64,000 nucleotides of DNA from Cyanobacteria bacterium FACHB-63 (GCA_014695255.1 JACJNX010000075.1:62001-126000); one strand, 5' to 3'; counted from the stretch's first letter, positions 16,929 through 26,462 are shown. The notes: generated by a model from the letters alone, not told the origin. Made by a program: numbers and translations.

Positions 16929-17793
16929 TTTTATCCCCGTACTTGATTAGAAGTGCGATCGCAAAACTTACCACCAAAATTAAAATCATACTCAGCGCTG
17001 AACCAAAGCCCCAATTTTGCGTTGCGCCAAGGAACTGATCGTAGATCGATCGTGCTGCGGTTCGACTGGCAGTTCCGCCTAATAATTCAGGATTGACAAA
17101 ATCGCCTGATCCGGTGATAAACACTAATAAACTTCCGGCAGCAATTCCTGGTAAACATTGCGGAATCGTCACTTTCCAGAAGGCTTGGAACGGTGTTGCT
17201 CCTAAATCTGCTGCGGCTTCGAGCAGTTGACGATCGAGCTTTTCGAGTGACGCATACAAAATTAACACCATATAAGGTAATAAGCTGTAGATCATCCCAA
17301 TCAAGACTGCGATCGGTTGATACAACAAATCCAGCGCAGGTAAACCAATACTGGTGAGAATGCTATTCAAAACGCCTGTTCTGCGGAGAATACTCACCCA
17401 GGCATACGATCGTAATAGCGAAGATGTCCAGAGCGGCAGCGTAAATCCGAGCAGCAGTAAATTGCGCCAGCGTTTCGGAGAAGAAAGCGCAATCCAATAT
17501 GCCACCGGAAATCCTAGAACCAAGCATCCTAGCGTCGTACCCGAAGCCAGCAGAAACGATCTTCTAATAATCGAAAAGGTTTCCGGCTGGAAAATGCGCC
17601 AGTAGTTATCAAGACCCGACGGAATTACGACATCACCGGGCTTGATGTTGGGCACTAAGCTCAATTGAAAAATGATCAGCGTAGGCACGATCAGCAACAG
17701 CAGCAACCAGAGACTAGCTGGAGCCAGCATGAGTACAGGTTGCAACCATCGAGGTGAGATGCTCGGAGTTTCAGAAACAGAGGGCGCTTTCAT
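16912..17793 (-). CDS. potB: PotB-type polyamine ABC transporter permease
   Basis: A 293-residue permease with six hydrophobic segments, starting MKAPSVSETP at the ATG 17793; an upstream in-frame start at 17847 would add an unlikely hydrophilic tail. The EAA loop is LEAAADLGATPFQAF, and the ITGSGDFVNPELLGG stretch corresponds to the PotB signature before the last helices. Family knowledge: PotB and PotC form the heteromeric channel of the spermidine/putrescine ABC importer, energised by PotA and fed by PotD. Here potB and potC overlap by 17 bases and must be co-translated. The pair is separated from any ATPase gene in this window. Confidence 0.88.
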   Translation of the reverse strand: MKAPSVSETPSISPRWLQPVLMLAPASLWLLLLLIVPTLIIFQLSLVPNIKPGDVVIPSGLDNYWRIFQPETFSIIRRSFLLASGTTLGCLVLGFPVAYWIALSSPKRWRNLLLLGFTLPLWTSSLLRSYAWVSILRRTGVLNSILTSIGLPALDLLYQPIAVLIGMIYSLLPYMVLILYASLEKLDRQLLEAAADLGATPFQAFWKVTIPQCLPGIAAGSLLVFITGSGDFVNPELLGGTASRTAARSIYDQFLGATQNWGFGSALSMILILVVSFAIALLIKYGDKNAKSI

Positions 17794-17876
17794 GGAACAG
17801 TAACGATGAGAATGGCTCTTGTATGAAGAATACCCAGGATTTCTCACGGTGACACGAAATTTGCCCCACGCCTCTC

Positions 17877-18296
17877 CTAATGGCTAGAGCGAGACAGACG
17901 ATCGCGGATTTTTTGCAGCGTATCGGAGGTGCGGACGGGCGATCGAGGCTGTGGCGTTTCGCTATCGGGCCAGAACGGTAGATCTGCGCAAGGACAGTCA
18001 GAGGGAGGCATTCCAAGCGATCGCGTTGGCACAGGCATCGCACAACGGGCACAGGGGCTGATTTCCCAATCCGATGAGAGCAGTTCTCGGATCGTTTGGG
18101 TGGTGCCTTCGATGTAGCAGTCCCCCGACTCTGGAGTGCGCACCAGATCCCAACAGGCTTCAAACTCGTCGCTGTAGCGATCGCCCGCAAGCACAGAGGA
18201 TACCTTGAGCGCTTGCCGTCCGTTGTGAGTCATGAGTCGCTTTCCTAGCTGAAACCAGTAGGCGAGATACTGTCTAACTTGTTGTTCAGTTGCCAT
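17877..18296 (-). CDS. Conserved hypothetical protein with CxxC-CxC cluster
   Basis: A 139-residue soluble protein, start set at the ATG 18296 (MATEQQVRQYLAYWF); an earlier TTG at 18329 would add 11 unconvincing residues. The N-terminal helix and LVRTPESGDCYIEGTTQTI stretch look like an ordered domain, followed by SPCARCAMPVP and then PPSDCPCADLPFWP. The paired CxxC and CxC could bind zinc or an iron-sulphur cluster. The tail is Pro/Ser-rich. I recognise the type as a protein widespread in cyanobacteria without a known role. It lies 83 bases upstream of potB on the same strand. Confidence 0.72.
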   Translation of the reverse strand: MATEQQVRQYLAYWFQLGKRLMTHNGRQALKVSSVLAGDRYSDEFEACWDLVRTPESGDCYIEGTTQTIRELLSSDWEISPCARCAMPVPTRSLGMPPSDCPCADLPFWPDSETPQPRSPVRTSDTLQKIRDRLSRSSH

Positions 18297-18462
18297 AGGT
18301 TGCGCGAAATCAGAATGGGTCACGAGCAATATGCCTCAACTTTAGGACGAGAGGTGAGGCGTGTTCCTCACTCTCATGGCAGGTAGCAGGATAGATTTTA
18401 AAGAGAAACCAAAGTAGTTTCAGCCTAGCGCGTAGGGCTTCTAATGAATATAAATAAAATCT

Positions 18463-20430
18463 TTAGACTTTCAGCGCATCGACCGCAGCTTTTACCAAGC
18501 CATAAAAGGGCGCTTGTGAAACATCGACTTCTTGCATTGCTTGATCTAGTTTTCCAAGGGTTCCAATTCTTTGCCCTTTTTGAATAATTAAGATTTCACC
18601 TTTAGTGTTCTGAATTCTTAACTCTTTGATTCCACTTTGTTCAAGTAAAGTACAGGTGTAGGGTCGATCGCTAAAGATAAACTTGGTTTGCTGCGACGGT
18701 AATCTTGCCCCAACGATTTCGAGTTGGACGGAAACTTCGTGATTCCATTCGTTGGATTTGAGCCGATAGGCGATATCTAGGGTGCTTGGCAACGGGAAAT
18801 ATTCGCCCCACCGCCATGCGATCGCGTTAATTTTCTCGCTGCCTGAACGCAACACAAATTTAATGTGTCCTTTTCCAATGCGGCGTTGCTCATCAATGCA
18901 AACGTTCGGTGTCCAGAAAACTGGATCGGGGTTGTCCATGCCGCAAGGATGCAGGGCATCGAGTTGGGCGTGAAGCGCTAGATCAAGCTGAAAGAGTTCG
19001 GCTTGAGCGTCGATCGTTACTAGCGGTTTAAGATGCTCAGGTTTGAGCGATCGGTGGGCAAAGGTTCTAAGCCTGGCTCGAATGTCGTCTAAACGATCGG
19101 CTGCAAAAGAAAATCCGCCTGCTGCTTTGTGTCCTCCATGTTTGAGCAGCAAGTCTTTGCAGAACTCTAACGCTTCAAACACATTAAATTCTGGAATACT
19201 GCGAGCCGACCCGCGAATATGGGTTTTCGCTTCGTCTTCATACGTTCCGATGAAGACTGGAACACCATAGCGCTCGACTAATCGAGAGGCAACAATTCCG
19301 ATTACGCCATGATGCCAATCGGGTTGCACTAACAATAAAACACGATCGTCTTTTGCATCTAGCGAACTATTCTCATAGGCTTCGATCGCTTCTTTCTCAA
19401 TCTGTTCACATAATTGCTGACGGCGTTTGTTCACCTGTTCACACTGCATTGCTCGTTCTAACGCAACGCCATCATCATCTGTAATCAATAGCTCAATCAC
19501 AATCTCTGGATCAGAAATCCGCCCGATCGCATTGATTCTAGGACCTAATCGAAACCCGATCGCTTCAGGCTTAAGATTTTTGTCATTGCTCAAGCCTGCA
19601 ATCTGGATTAACGCTTGAATGCCCGCTATTTTAGACTTTGGTAATAACTGCAAACCGCGCTTTACCCAGCGACGATTAACCCCGGTCAGGGGAGCTAAAT
19701 CTGCGATCGTGCCGAGTGTAAATAGCTCTAATAGAGAATGCTGCAAGTCTCTGGTCTGTCCAAAGCTCTGAGCTAAACAAACGGCGAGAACATACGCCAC
19801 ACCCACTCCTGCCATGCCGCGATAGGGGGATGTTTCTTCGATTAGCTTTGGATTTAGGATTGCATTTGCATTCGGTAGGATCGGCGGTAAATCGTGGTGA
19901 TCGGTGATGATCACCGTTAAACCGAGTTCTCTGGCACGATCGATGGGGTCATGCGCCGCGATGCCATTATCGACTGTGAGAATGAGTCCGACTCCTTCCT
20001 CGTGAAACTCTTCGATAATGCGGCGATTGATGCCATATCCTTCGCTCATCCGACTGGGAATCGCATAGTCAACTCTTGCACCCAAATACCGCAAAGCTCG
20101 AAGTAACAGTGCAGTGCTGGTCATGCCGTCTGCATCGTAATCGCCGCAAATGGCAATCCGGGTTTTGTTGTTGATTGCATTAATCAAGAGTTCTAAGCTG
20201 ATTGCTAAATCTGGAAAGTCTTCTAGTGGAGAAGGTAGCGATTGGCGTTCTGGATCGAGAAACTCTTGAACAGATTCGAGCGAAGCGAAGCCGCGGTTGA
20301 TCAAAATCTGCGCGAGAAGGGGCGATCGCTGAGTTTCTACGGCAAGCTGTGTCGCACGATCGGGCTGAGCGGGATGAATAAACCAACGTTGATCCGGGAG
20401 GCGCGATCGATCAGACATAGCATCAGACAT
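18463..20430 (-). CDS. recJ: Single-stranded-DNA-specific exonuclease RecJ
   Basis: A 5'-3' exonuclease acting on single-stranded DNA in recombination and mismatch/base-excision repair. The 655-residue protein contains the DHH phosphoesterase motifs: AICGDYDADGMTST (about residues 93-106), LTVDNGIAAHD, ITDHHDLPP (about 175) and the DHHA1 domain with GGHKAAGGFSF (about 440). A C-terminal OB-like part (ARLPSQQTKFIFSDRPYTCTL region) is longer than in E. coli RecJ and ends with a cyanobacterial extension. The ATG at 20430 is used, with Met5 as an alternative. It lies downstream of a GT4 gene on the same strand with a 15-base gap. Confidence 0.95.
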   Translation of the reverse strand: MSDAMSDRSRLPDQRWFIHPAQPDRATQLAVETQRSPLLAQILINRGFASLESVQEFLDPERQSLPSPLEDFPDLAISLELLINAINNKTRIAICGDYDADGMTSTALLLRALRYLGARVDYAIPSRMSEGYGINRRIIEEFHEEGVGLILTVDNGIAAHDPIDRARELGLTVIITDHHDLPPILPNANAILNPKLIEETSPYRGMAGVGVAYVLAVCLAQSFGQTRDLQHSLLELFTLGTIADLAPLTGVNRRWVKRGLQLLPKSKIAGIQALIQIAGLSNDKNLKPEAIGFRLGPRINAIGRISDPEIVIELLITDDDGVALERAMQCEQVNKRRQQLCEQIEKEAIEAYENSSLDAKDDRVLLLVQPDWHHGVIGIVASRLVERYGVPVFIGTYEDEAKTHIRGSARSIPEFNVFEALEFCKDLLLKHGGHKAAGGFSFAADRLDDIRARLRTFAHRSLKPEHLKPLVTIDAQAELFQLDLALHAQLDALHPCGMDNPDPVFWTPNVCIDEQRRIGKGHIKFVLRSGSEKINAIAWRWGEYFPLPSTLDIAYRLKSNEWNHEVSVQLEIVGARLPSQQTKFIFSDRPYTCTLLEQSGIKELRIQNTKGEILIIQKGQRIGTLGKLDQAMQEVDVSQAPFYGLVKAAVDALKV

Positions 20431-20445
20431 AGCCAGAGCGCAAAC

Positions 20446-21621
20446 TTAAAGAGTCGGAAACGATTGTACTCTTGAACGCTGCGATCGCGGATCAAACTGT
20501 ACGGTATTCTTTACGGTTTCAGCAAAGCGCTGAGCGAGTAACGCATTGGTGTATTGGCTTAGAACTGCTTGTCGTCCGGTAGTTGCATAGTGCGATCGCA
20601 GTTCAGGATTCAGAATCAATTCGCTTAACTTTTGAGCAAGCGCGATCGCGTTTCCTTCAGGAAAAACTAATCCTCCTTTGGTTGCGTTGATCAGATGAGG
20701 AATTTCGCCGGAATCTGAGCCGATCACTGGAGTTCCACAGGCGATCGCTTCAATGATCACTCGTCCAAACTGTTCTTTCCAGCTCGATCGCGTTTCAGAA
20801 GGCAACACCAACACATCCAGTGCTGAAAGATAGTTCGGAGTTTCGGTAAACGGAATAAAGCCTAATTTTTGAATCCGATCGCTTAGATTTAACTGTTGTG
20901 CGATCGCATCAAACTCCGTCTCATATTCTCCACTGCCAATCATCACCAATCGCCATGGGAGCGATCGGATCTCGTTCAAAGCAAGGAGTAATGTTTTCAG
21001 TCCTTTTTGTTCAACAATGCGCCCAACATAGCCGATTAACACATCTTGGGCACCCAGTTCAGCTTTCAGCGTGTTCGATCGAGGATAGTAAATCGCTGGA
21101 TCAATTCCAGATGGCATCAATACACTTTGCCCCGTGTATCCCTTTTCTCGCATCACCGCTTCTGCACTGTAAGACCCTGGAAACATCACATCGGTATGCT
21201 TCAGAACCCAGCGTTCCATCTGCCGAAATGGGATCGGATAACGCTTGAGAATGTTTTGCCAGGTAAAAAAACTAATTGGTTTGCGAATGGTGAAATAGTT
21301 TGCTAGATAAACCTGCAACGTTACTAACGCATAAGGCTCCTGATGCAGGTAGATAAAATCAGGATTGAGCTTGCGGAGTAGATTCACAAAGATCGATCGA
21401 TAGCTATGCAGGGGAATACTGCCTGATTTCCAAACCGGAATGCTGATAATCTGCCCGCGAAAATCTTTCCAACGCTCGATTTTGCGCAGAATGCCGTATT
21501 CATCTTTCCAATTTTCAGGCATAACGATCGTGAGTTCCCAGCCGGTTTGCTGCTCAATCTCAGCGTAAAACTGTTGAACCACAGAGACTGTACAAGAATG
21601 ATTCACGATCAAAAGCTTCAT
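20446..21621 (-). CDS. Glycosyltransferase family 4
   Basis: A 391-residue GT-B glycosyltransferase. The N-terminal half starts MKLLIVNHSC with an acceptor-binding Rossmann-like domain; the C-terminal half has the GT4 hallmarks LIGYVGRIVEQKGLKTLL, RLVMIGSGEYE and the donor-binding EX7E-type region FGRVIIEAIACGTPVIGSDSGEIP. The start is the ATG at 21621; a GTG at 21630 is less likely. It is followed by recJ and preceded by a GT2 gene 26 bases upstream on the same strand, so both transferases may act on one cell-surface glycan. Donor and acceptor are not predictable from sequence. Confidence 0.9.
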   Translation of the reverse strand: MKLLIVNHSCTVSVVQQFYAEIEQQTGWELTIVMPENWKDEYGILRKIERWKDFRGQIISIPVWKSGSIPLHSYRSIFVNLLRKLNPDFIYLHQEPYALVTLQVYLANYFTIRKPISFFTWQNILKRYPIPFRQMERWVLKHTDVMFPGSYSAEAVMREKGYTGQSVLMPSGIDPAIYYPRSNTLKAELGAQDVLIGYVGRIVEQKGLKTLLLALNEIRSLPWRLVMIGSGEYETEFDAIAQQLNLSDRIQKLGFIPFTETPNYLSALDVLVLPSETRSSWKEQFGRVIIEAIACGTPVIGSDSGEIPHLINATKGGLVFPEGNAIALAQKLSELILNPELRSHYATTGRQAVLSQYTNALLAQRFAETVKNTVQFDPRSQRSRVQSFPTL

Positions 21622-21647
21622 AGATTGCACCGCAGGACATTAAAGAG

Positions 21648-22577
21648 CTAATCGGCAGGCTGATAAGCAGGAGCTTGCTTGATTTTGTGCCATTTGTAAT
21701 AGGTACTCCACTTTAAAGCACGTCGATCGCGCCAGAGTGCCGGAAGATTCTGCTGAATTTCGCGAACAATCCAACTTGCCCCAAATTCACTTTTGATCTT
21801 GTGCTGACGACAATAAGCCCAATGTTTGTAAACGTAGAGCAGGATTCTCAGGGGAACGCTAAATACCATCATCGCCGCAGGTTCGTTGTAAATCGCAGCA
21901 AAACACTTGTTACGACAGTTGTTTCTCAGCGCAACCAAGTTATTTCGCCCGATCGGGGACTTATAGTGAATCACATAAGCATCCGGTAGATAAACCACAT
22001 AAAAGCCGCGATCGAGCATTCGCTTACAAAATTCGGGTTCCTCATAATACGCAGCGAACATTTCCCGATAGCCGCCTAATTCGAGAAACAAGTCTCGTCG
22101 TAACAAGCTACCGTAGCCGACAAAAGTTGGAGCATAACAACGATACTCGATCTCTAAAGGTTGCCCCGGCAAGAGTTTCCCGGTTTCGTCGCTTTGAGAC
22201 AGCGCGACTGCTCCCACTTCGGGACTAGTCTTCAACACCGTCAAGGCGTTGTAAACACTATCCGCACTCAACAGTTGAGCGTCATCATCGAGATACAGCA
22301 GATAAGGCGCTTTCGCTCGTTCTGCGAGTTCGTTTCGAGTCGCAGGGATACCCTGATTGTTCTCATGCCGAAACACCTGTAATCGATCGAGCAAAATCGG
22401 ATCGATCGCAGGCAGAACCCGGTCGGCGATCGGCGCTTCTGAGGCATCATCAATCAGCAGAATCTCAAACTCAACCTGCTGAAGCAAGGTAAGAGAATTC
22501 AGGCAGCGAATCACATCATCAGGACGATTACGACTGGCAACACAGACGGAGAGCGTTGGAGAGGTAGAATTCATCAT
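21648..22577 (-). CDS. Glycosyltransferase family 2
   Basis: A 309-residue GT-A enzyme: LSVCVASRNRPDDVIRCLNSL near the N-terminus (residues 8-29, shown in part as SVCVASRNRPDDVIRCL), the first Asp in ILLIDDASE, and the metal-binding DXD equivalent LLYLDDDAQL near residue 95. A second conserved region, MFAAYYEEPEFCKRML, corresponds to the catalytic-base EED region. The C-terminus is hydrophobic/basic but has no clear transmembrane helix. It probably transfers a sugar to a surface polysaccharide or lipid-linked intermediate and forms an operon with the GT4 gene downstream. Confidence 0.9.
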   Translation of the reverse strand: MMNSTSPTLSVCVASRNRPDDVIRCLNSLTLLQQVEFEILLIDDASEAPIADRVLPAIDPILLDRLQVFRHENNQGIPATRNELAERAKAPYLLYLDDDAQLLSADSVYNALTVLKTSPEVGAVALSQSDETGKLLPGQPLEIEYRCYAPTFVGYGSLLRRDLFLELGGYREMFAAYYEEPEFCKRMLDRGFYVVYLPDAYVIHYKSPIGRNNLVALRNNCRNKCFAAIYNEPAAMMVFSVPLRILLYVYKHWAYCRQHKIKSEFGASWIVREIQQNLPALWRDRRALKWSTYYKWHKIKQAPAYQPAD

Positions 22578-22749
22578 CAGGCGAATCGCGTCAACTCCTT
22601 AAAATTTGAAGCGGCAGTGGGCATCTGTCATCTGTCGGAAGACAGGACAACTTTCCTATAAACAAAATAAAATTTAACTGCATCAATTGAAAGATACGAT
22701 CGCACAGGTCAAACCGTATACTAAGAAAGCAATTTACAATCGTTTACTC

Positions 22750-23388
22750 TTGGGCATCGATCTTCGCAGCTACGTTTATATTGATCGCTTGCAGTCGCAG
22801 CACGCAGCTTATTTGGGAACCGAGGCGCTAGGATTTCTGCCGCTTCCGGGTGACGCTTCATTATGGATTGAAATCACGCCTGGAATTGAAATCAATCGCA
22901 TCATGGATGTGGCACTGAAAGCGGCGGTTGTGCGTCCGGGGGTGCAGATGGTCGAGCGGTTGTATGGAGTCCTCGAAATTCACGCGAGCAATCAAGGCGA
23001 AGTCAATGCGGCGGGGCGAGCAATTCTGGCGGCGCTGAATGTGCAGAAACAGGATTGTCTGCGACCGCGTGTGATCTCCAGTCAGATCATCCGCAATATT
23101 GATGCTCACCATACGCAACTGATTAACCGAACGCGGCGCGGCAATATGATTTTGGCAGGACAAACGCTGTATGTGTTTGAAGTAGAACCAGCGGCATATG
23201 CCGCTTTAGCTGCAAACGAAGCAGAAAAAGCGGCGTTCATTAATATTCTGCAAATCTCAGCCGTTGGTAGTTTTGGGCGATTGTATCTAGGTGGTGAAGA
23301 GCGTGACATCATCGCCGCATCAAAGGCAGTGATTGAGACGATGGAAAATCTGCCAGGACGAGAACACTACAGCGATCGTAAGGAGTAA
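22750..23388 (+). CDS. ccmP: Carboxysome shell protein CcmP (tandem BMC)
   Basis: CcmP forms stacked pseudohexameric trimers in the beta-carboxysome shell with a gated pore and is thought to pass larger metabolites such as RuBP or 3-PGA. The product has two fused BMC domains: the first around residues 10-105 ([32 protein letters not shown]) and the second around 110-205 ([34 protein letters not shown]). The TTG at 22750 ([11 protein letters not shown]) is chosen because it gives 212 residues, essentially the length of known CcmP; an earlier TTG at 22687 would add 21 residues. The gene is away from any ccmKLMN cluster, as is usual for this satellite gene. It ends within the ribosome-binding site of the next gene. 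Confidence 0.92.
   Translation: MGIDLRSYVYIDRLQSQHAAYLGTEALGFLPLPGDASLWIEITPGIEINRIMDVALKAAVVRPGVQMVERLYGVLEIHASNQGEVNAAGRAILAALNVQKQDCLRPRVISSQIIRNIDAHHTQLINRTRRGNMILAGQTLYVFEVEPAAYAALAANEAEKAAFINILQISAVGSFGRLYLGGEERDIIAASKAVIETMENLPGREHYSDRKE
23380..23385 (+). promoter_or_regulatory. Ribosome-binding site AAGGAG for the pentapeptide-repeat gene
   Basis: AAGGAG lies ten bases before the GTG at 23396 and just inside the end of ccmP. The spacing to the ATG at 23405 would be 19 bases, so this site supports the GTG start and coupling to ccmP translation. Confidence 0.6.
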
Positions 23389-23395
23389 AGCGATC

Positions 23396-24160
23396 GTGGC
23401 GGTGATGGCACATTTGATGACGCTGCATAAGGGCGCGGTGATTTGGTCGGACTGGCGATCGCGCTATCCGACGATCGAGCCGGATCTCAGCGACGCGGAT
23501 TTAGACGAGATTGAGTTGCGCGGCGCAAACTTACGAGGAACGAATTTTAGTCGCTCTAGATTGTGCTGGGCGGTACTGAATGAAGCAGAGTTGAGCGCGG
23601 CAAAATTTAATAAAGCAATGCTTCAGAAAACTGAATTTATGCACGCGACATTACAGCACGCCCAATTTGTGGATGCGAACTTAGTCGGAGCCGATTTTCG
23701 TCACGCTAATCTAACGGATGCCAATTTCATCGGAGCAGATCTTAAAGGTGCGAATTTTAACGATGCCGATCTAATTCGAGCGAATTTGATTGGCACAGAG
23801 TTACGGGGCGCGAAATTTAAGCGATCGGATCTCACAGGTGCAGACTTGCGGCGATCGGATCTGAGCAATGCGATTTTGATTCAGGCAAACTTAGCCGAAG
23901 CCAATTTGAGCGATGCGAACTTAGTTGAAGCAGAATTAAGCGGGGCGCATTTTTATCGATCGATCTTCCACAAAGCCAATTTAAAGTTCGCTCACTTTAG
24001 TGGGGCTTACTTATTTGGGGCAGATTTTACTGGCGCTGACTTATCCGGAGCCGACTTATCTTGGGCAAATTTGGGTAAGGCGAATTTTGCCGGGGCAACT
24101 TTAGCGGGCGCAAATTTCAGGGGTGCAAATTTGGCGGGTGCAATTTTGCCTGCTAAATAG
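23396..24160 (+). CDS. Pentapeptide-repeat protein
   Basis: A 254-residue protein of which residues about 35-250 are consecutive A(D/N)LXX pentapeptides (for example GANLRGTNFSRSRL, VGADFRHANLTDANF, SGADLSWANLGKANF). Such repeats fold into a right-handed quadrilateral beta-helix. The N-terminal 30 residues (MTLHKGAVIWSDWRSRYP) are a short non-repeat cap common to cyanobacterial members. No membrane segment is seen. Function is unknown for most of these proteins; some mimic DNA or act as scaffolds. The GTG at 23396 is favoured by an AAGGAG box. Its location directly behind ccmP may reflect only co-transcription. Confidence 0.9.
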   Translation: MAVMAHLMTLHKGAVIWSDWRSRYPTIEPDLSDADLDEIELRGANLRGTNFSRSRLCWAVLNEAELSAAKFNKAMLQKTEFMHATLQHAQFVDANLVGADFRHANLTDANFIGADLKGANFNDADLIRANLIGTELRGAKFKRSDLTGADLRRSDLSNAILIQANLAEANLSDANLVEAELSGAHFYRSIFHKANLKFAHFSGAYLFGADFTGADLSGADLSWANLGKANFAGATLAGANFRGANLAGAILPAK

Positions 24161-24239
24161 TCGATGACACGATCGCCCTGCATCGTCTTTTCCAGGTAAG
24201 CGGGTACTCTGGAGGTTGAAATTCCTTCATCCTTTCCGC

Positions 24240-26462
24240 ATGAAAAACTGGTGGCAGCAAATCCAAGCGAAAATTCAGGTCATTCCAGAGATAAAACCAG
24301 AAGAATCGATTCTCCTGCGAATTCTCACTCAGTCGCTTGTCAGCGTGGGAATTTTGGCGACAGATTTGGCTGCGGAAACTCAGTTGAGCGTGTGGGCAAT
24401 TCCCTTAAGCGCGATCGGAGCCTATTGGAGTTGGCATCGACGACGCAAGAAAAATACTGGATTTAAATTCTTGTTGGCGATCGCAATGACGATCGTGCTG
24501 TTTAGTTTTTTTGGCAAAATGCTCGGCAGCGCTCAGAGCGGAGACAATCGGCTGCTGCTGGCAGAGTTTTTGATTCAGATCCAAGTGTTGCACAGCTTTG
24601 ATTTGCCGCGCCGCAAAGACTTGGGCTATTCGATGATGATTGGGCTAGTGCTGCTGTCGGTGGCAAGTACGCTGAGTCAGACGATGCTGTTTGGCGTAAT
24701 GCTGCTGGCATTTTTGGCGATCGCGCTTCCGGTACTGATGCTCGATTATTGTTCGCGCTTGGGTGTGGATGTGGTCAAGTTAGAGCGCACCAGCTTTAAG
24801 AAAATCAATTTTCGGGTGCTGCCTGCGATTTTTGCGATCGTGCTGGCGTTGGGATTGGTAATTTTTGCGCTGATGCCGCGACTTCCTGGATATCAGTTAC
24901 GGATGTTTCCGGTTAGTTCTCCGGTGAACGTTCAGGAGCGATTTGATAACCGAGTGATTACCAATCCGGGAATGGGTCAGCATCGAGATCCGCGTGTCGG
25001 AATGCGATCGGGGAGCGGAAAAGGCGCAGGACAAAGCCAAGATCCGGATGACCAGTCTTATGCTGGATTTGGCAACAAGATTAGCCAAAATGTGCGGAAA
25101 CCCTTAAAGCCGCGAGTCGTGATGCGGGTGCGATCGCAGATCGAAGGCTTTTGGCGGGTGATGGCGTTCGATCGCTACACGGGGCAAGGTTGGGAGGTAT
25201 CGCGCAACGACAAGACGCAGACGGTGAAACGCTCACCCTGGTCATATCGGTTCTTTCTGCCGACTCCGGTAACGATCGGCAAGCGTCGCGAAGTGGTACA
25301 GACCTACACGATTATTGCCCCAATGCCGAATTTAATTCCGGCGCTTTCAAGGGCGAGAGAAGTCTATTTCCCGACCGATGAAATTGCGATCGACCCCGAA
25401 GCGGGATTACGGGCACCGATCGAGTTGAGCGATGGCATTACTTATACCGTAGTGTCGGATGTGCCGTATCGCGATCGCACGTTGCTGCGGTTGTATTCAT
25501 CCAAAGCGCAGTATCCAAAAGGAAGTCCACATTTACAGATTCCGGCGGGAATTGCTCAGCGCGTCGCCAAAGAAACGAAGCGAATCCTAGCGACCTCTGA
25601 AAAGCCGATCGAGTCCGATTATGAAAAGGCGCTGTATCTGGGGCAGTATTTGAAGCAGCGTTATCAGGTTCGGCAAGACCTTGATTTGCTGAAACCAGGT
25701 GAAGATCTCGTCGAGGCATTTCTGCAAAATCAAGGCGGCGATCGCGATCATTTTTCTACAGCGCTAACGATGATGCTGCGATCAATTGGCATTCCAGCGC
25801 GGTTAGTAGCGGGATATGCGCCCGGAGAATTCAATCCCTTCACGGGACTGTACCTTGTGAAGAATACCGATGCTTACGTGATCACAGAAATCCTCGTGCC
25901 GCGCGTGGGATGGTTCACGATCGACCCGATTCCGGGACACGAACTGATTCCACCTTCGATCGAGGAATATCAGCCCTTTAGTCTGTTGCAGCGCTTTTGG
26001 AACTGGGTCGCGGGATGGCTGCCTCTGCCTGTAACGGCTTGGATCAGCGAAGTGATCCGGATGATTGGGAGCGCGATCGGTTGGTTCCTAGCGCTGTTTA
26101 CTCAAGGATTAGGTGGATTCTTTACCGCATGTCTGCTGATGATAAGCACTTCCTTGCTGGCTTGGCTGTGTGGTCAAGGCTGGAAAAAATGGCGAACTTA
26201 TCAACGGTTGCAGAAGCTTGCACCGATGGAGCGGCTTTATCAGCAAATGCTGTCTCGCCTCGAAGCACAAGGCATTCGTAAATCTTCAGCAGATACACCG
26301 CTAGAATATGCCCGACAAGCGAAAACCATGCGGACTCAAGAGCAAGCGGGTGCGATCGAAGACATTTCCCAAGCCTATGTGAAATGGCGCTACGGGCGAG
26401 AAAAACCTGAAATTGAGGCGCTGCGGCATCAGTTAAAGAGACTAAAACCCCAACGAAAGTAG
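24240..26462 (+). CDS. TgpA-type transglutaminase-like membrane protein, probable loss of catalytic Cys
   Basis: A 740-residue protein with an N-terminal block of about six transmembrane helices (residues 20-225, DUF3488 type), a large extracytoplasmic region, a transglutaminase-like core (about 465-575), one or two C-terminal helices (about 595-640) and a cytoplasmic DUF4129-like tail. The core retains MLRSIGIPARLVAGY and GWFTIDPIPG with the catalytic Asp. The residue expected to be the nucleophilic Cys is Arg502 (GGDRDHFST), encoded by CGC inside a HIP1 octamer, and the His position reads TDAYVITE without His. It may therefore be a structural or binding protein rather than a protease/transglutaminase. 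The ATG at 24240 is chosen over a TTG at 24216. Confidence 0.88.
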   Translation: MKNWWQQIQAKIQVIPEIKPEESILLRILTQSLVSVGILATDLAAETQLSVWAIPLSAIGAYWSWHRRRKKNTGFKFLLAIAMTIVLFSFFGKMLGSAQSGDNRLLLAEFLIQIQVLHSFDLPRRKDLGYSMMIGLVLLSVASTLSQTMLFGVMLLAFLAIALPVLMLDYCSRLGVDVVKLERTSFKKINFRVLPAIFAIVLALGLVIFALMPRLPGYQLRMFPVSSPVNVQERFDNRVITNPGMGQHRDPRVGMRSGSGKGAGQSQDPDDQSYAGFGNKISQNVRKPLKPRVVMRVRSQIEGFWRVMAFDRYTGQGWEVSRNDKTQTVKRSPWSYRFFLPTPVTIGKRREVVQTYTIIAPMPNLIPALSRAREVYFPTDEIAIDPEAGLRAPIELSDGITYTVVSDVPYRDRTLLRLYSSKAQYPKGSPHLQIPAGIAQRVAKETKRILATSEKPIESDYEKALYLGQYLKQRYQVRQDLDLLKPGEDLVEAFLQNQGGDRDHFSTALTMMLRSIGIPARLVAGYAPGEFNPFTGLYLVKNTDAYVITEILVPRVGWFTIDPIPGHELIPPSIEEYQPFSLLQRFWNWVAGWLPLPVTAWISEVIRMIGSAIGWFLALFTQGLGGFFTACLLMISTSLLAWLCGQGWKKWRTYQRLQKLAPMERLYQQMLSRLEAQGIRKSSADTPLEYARQAKTMRTQEQAGAIEDISQAYVKWRYGREKPEIEALRHQLKRLKPQRK

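Noticed and set aside
23500-24150. Short-period DNA repetition considered as a tandem-repeat element
   Set aside because: It is fully explained by pentapeptide repeats in the coding frame.
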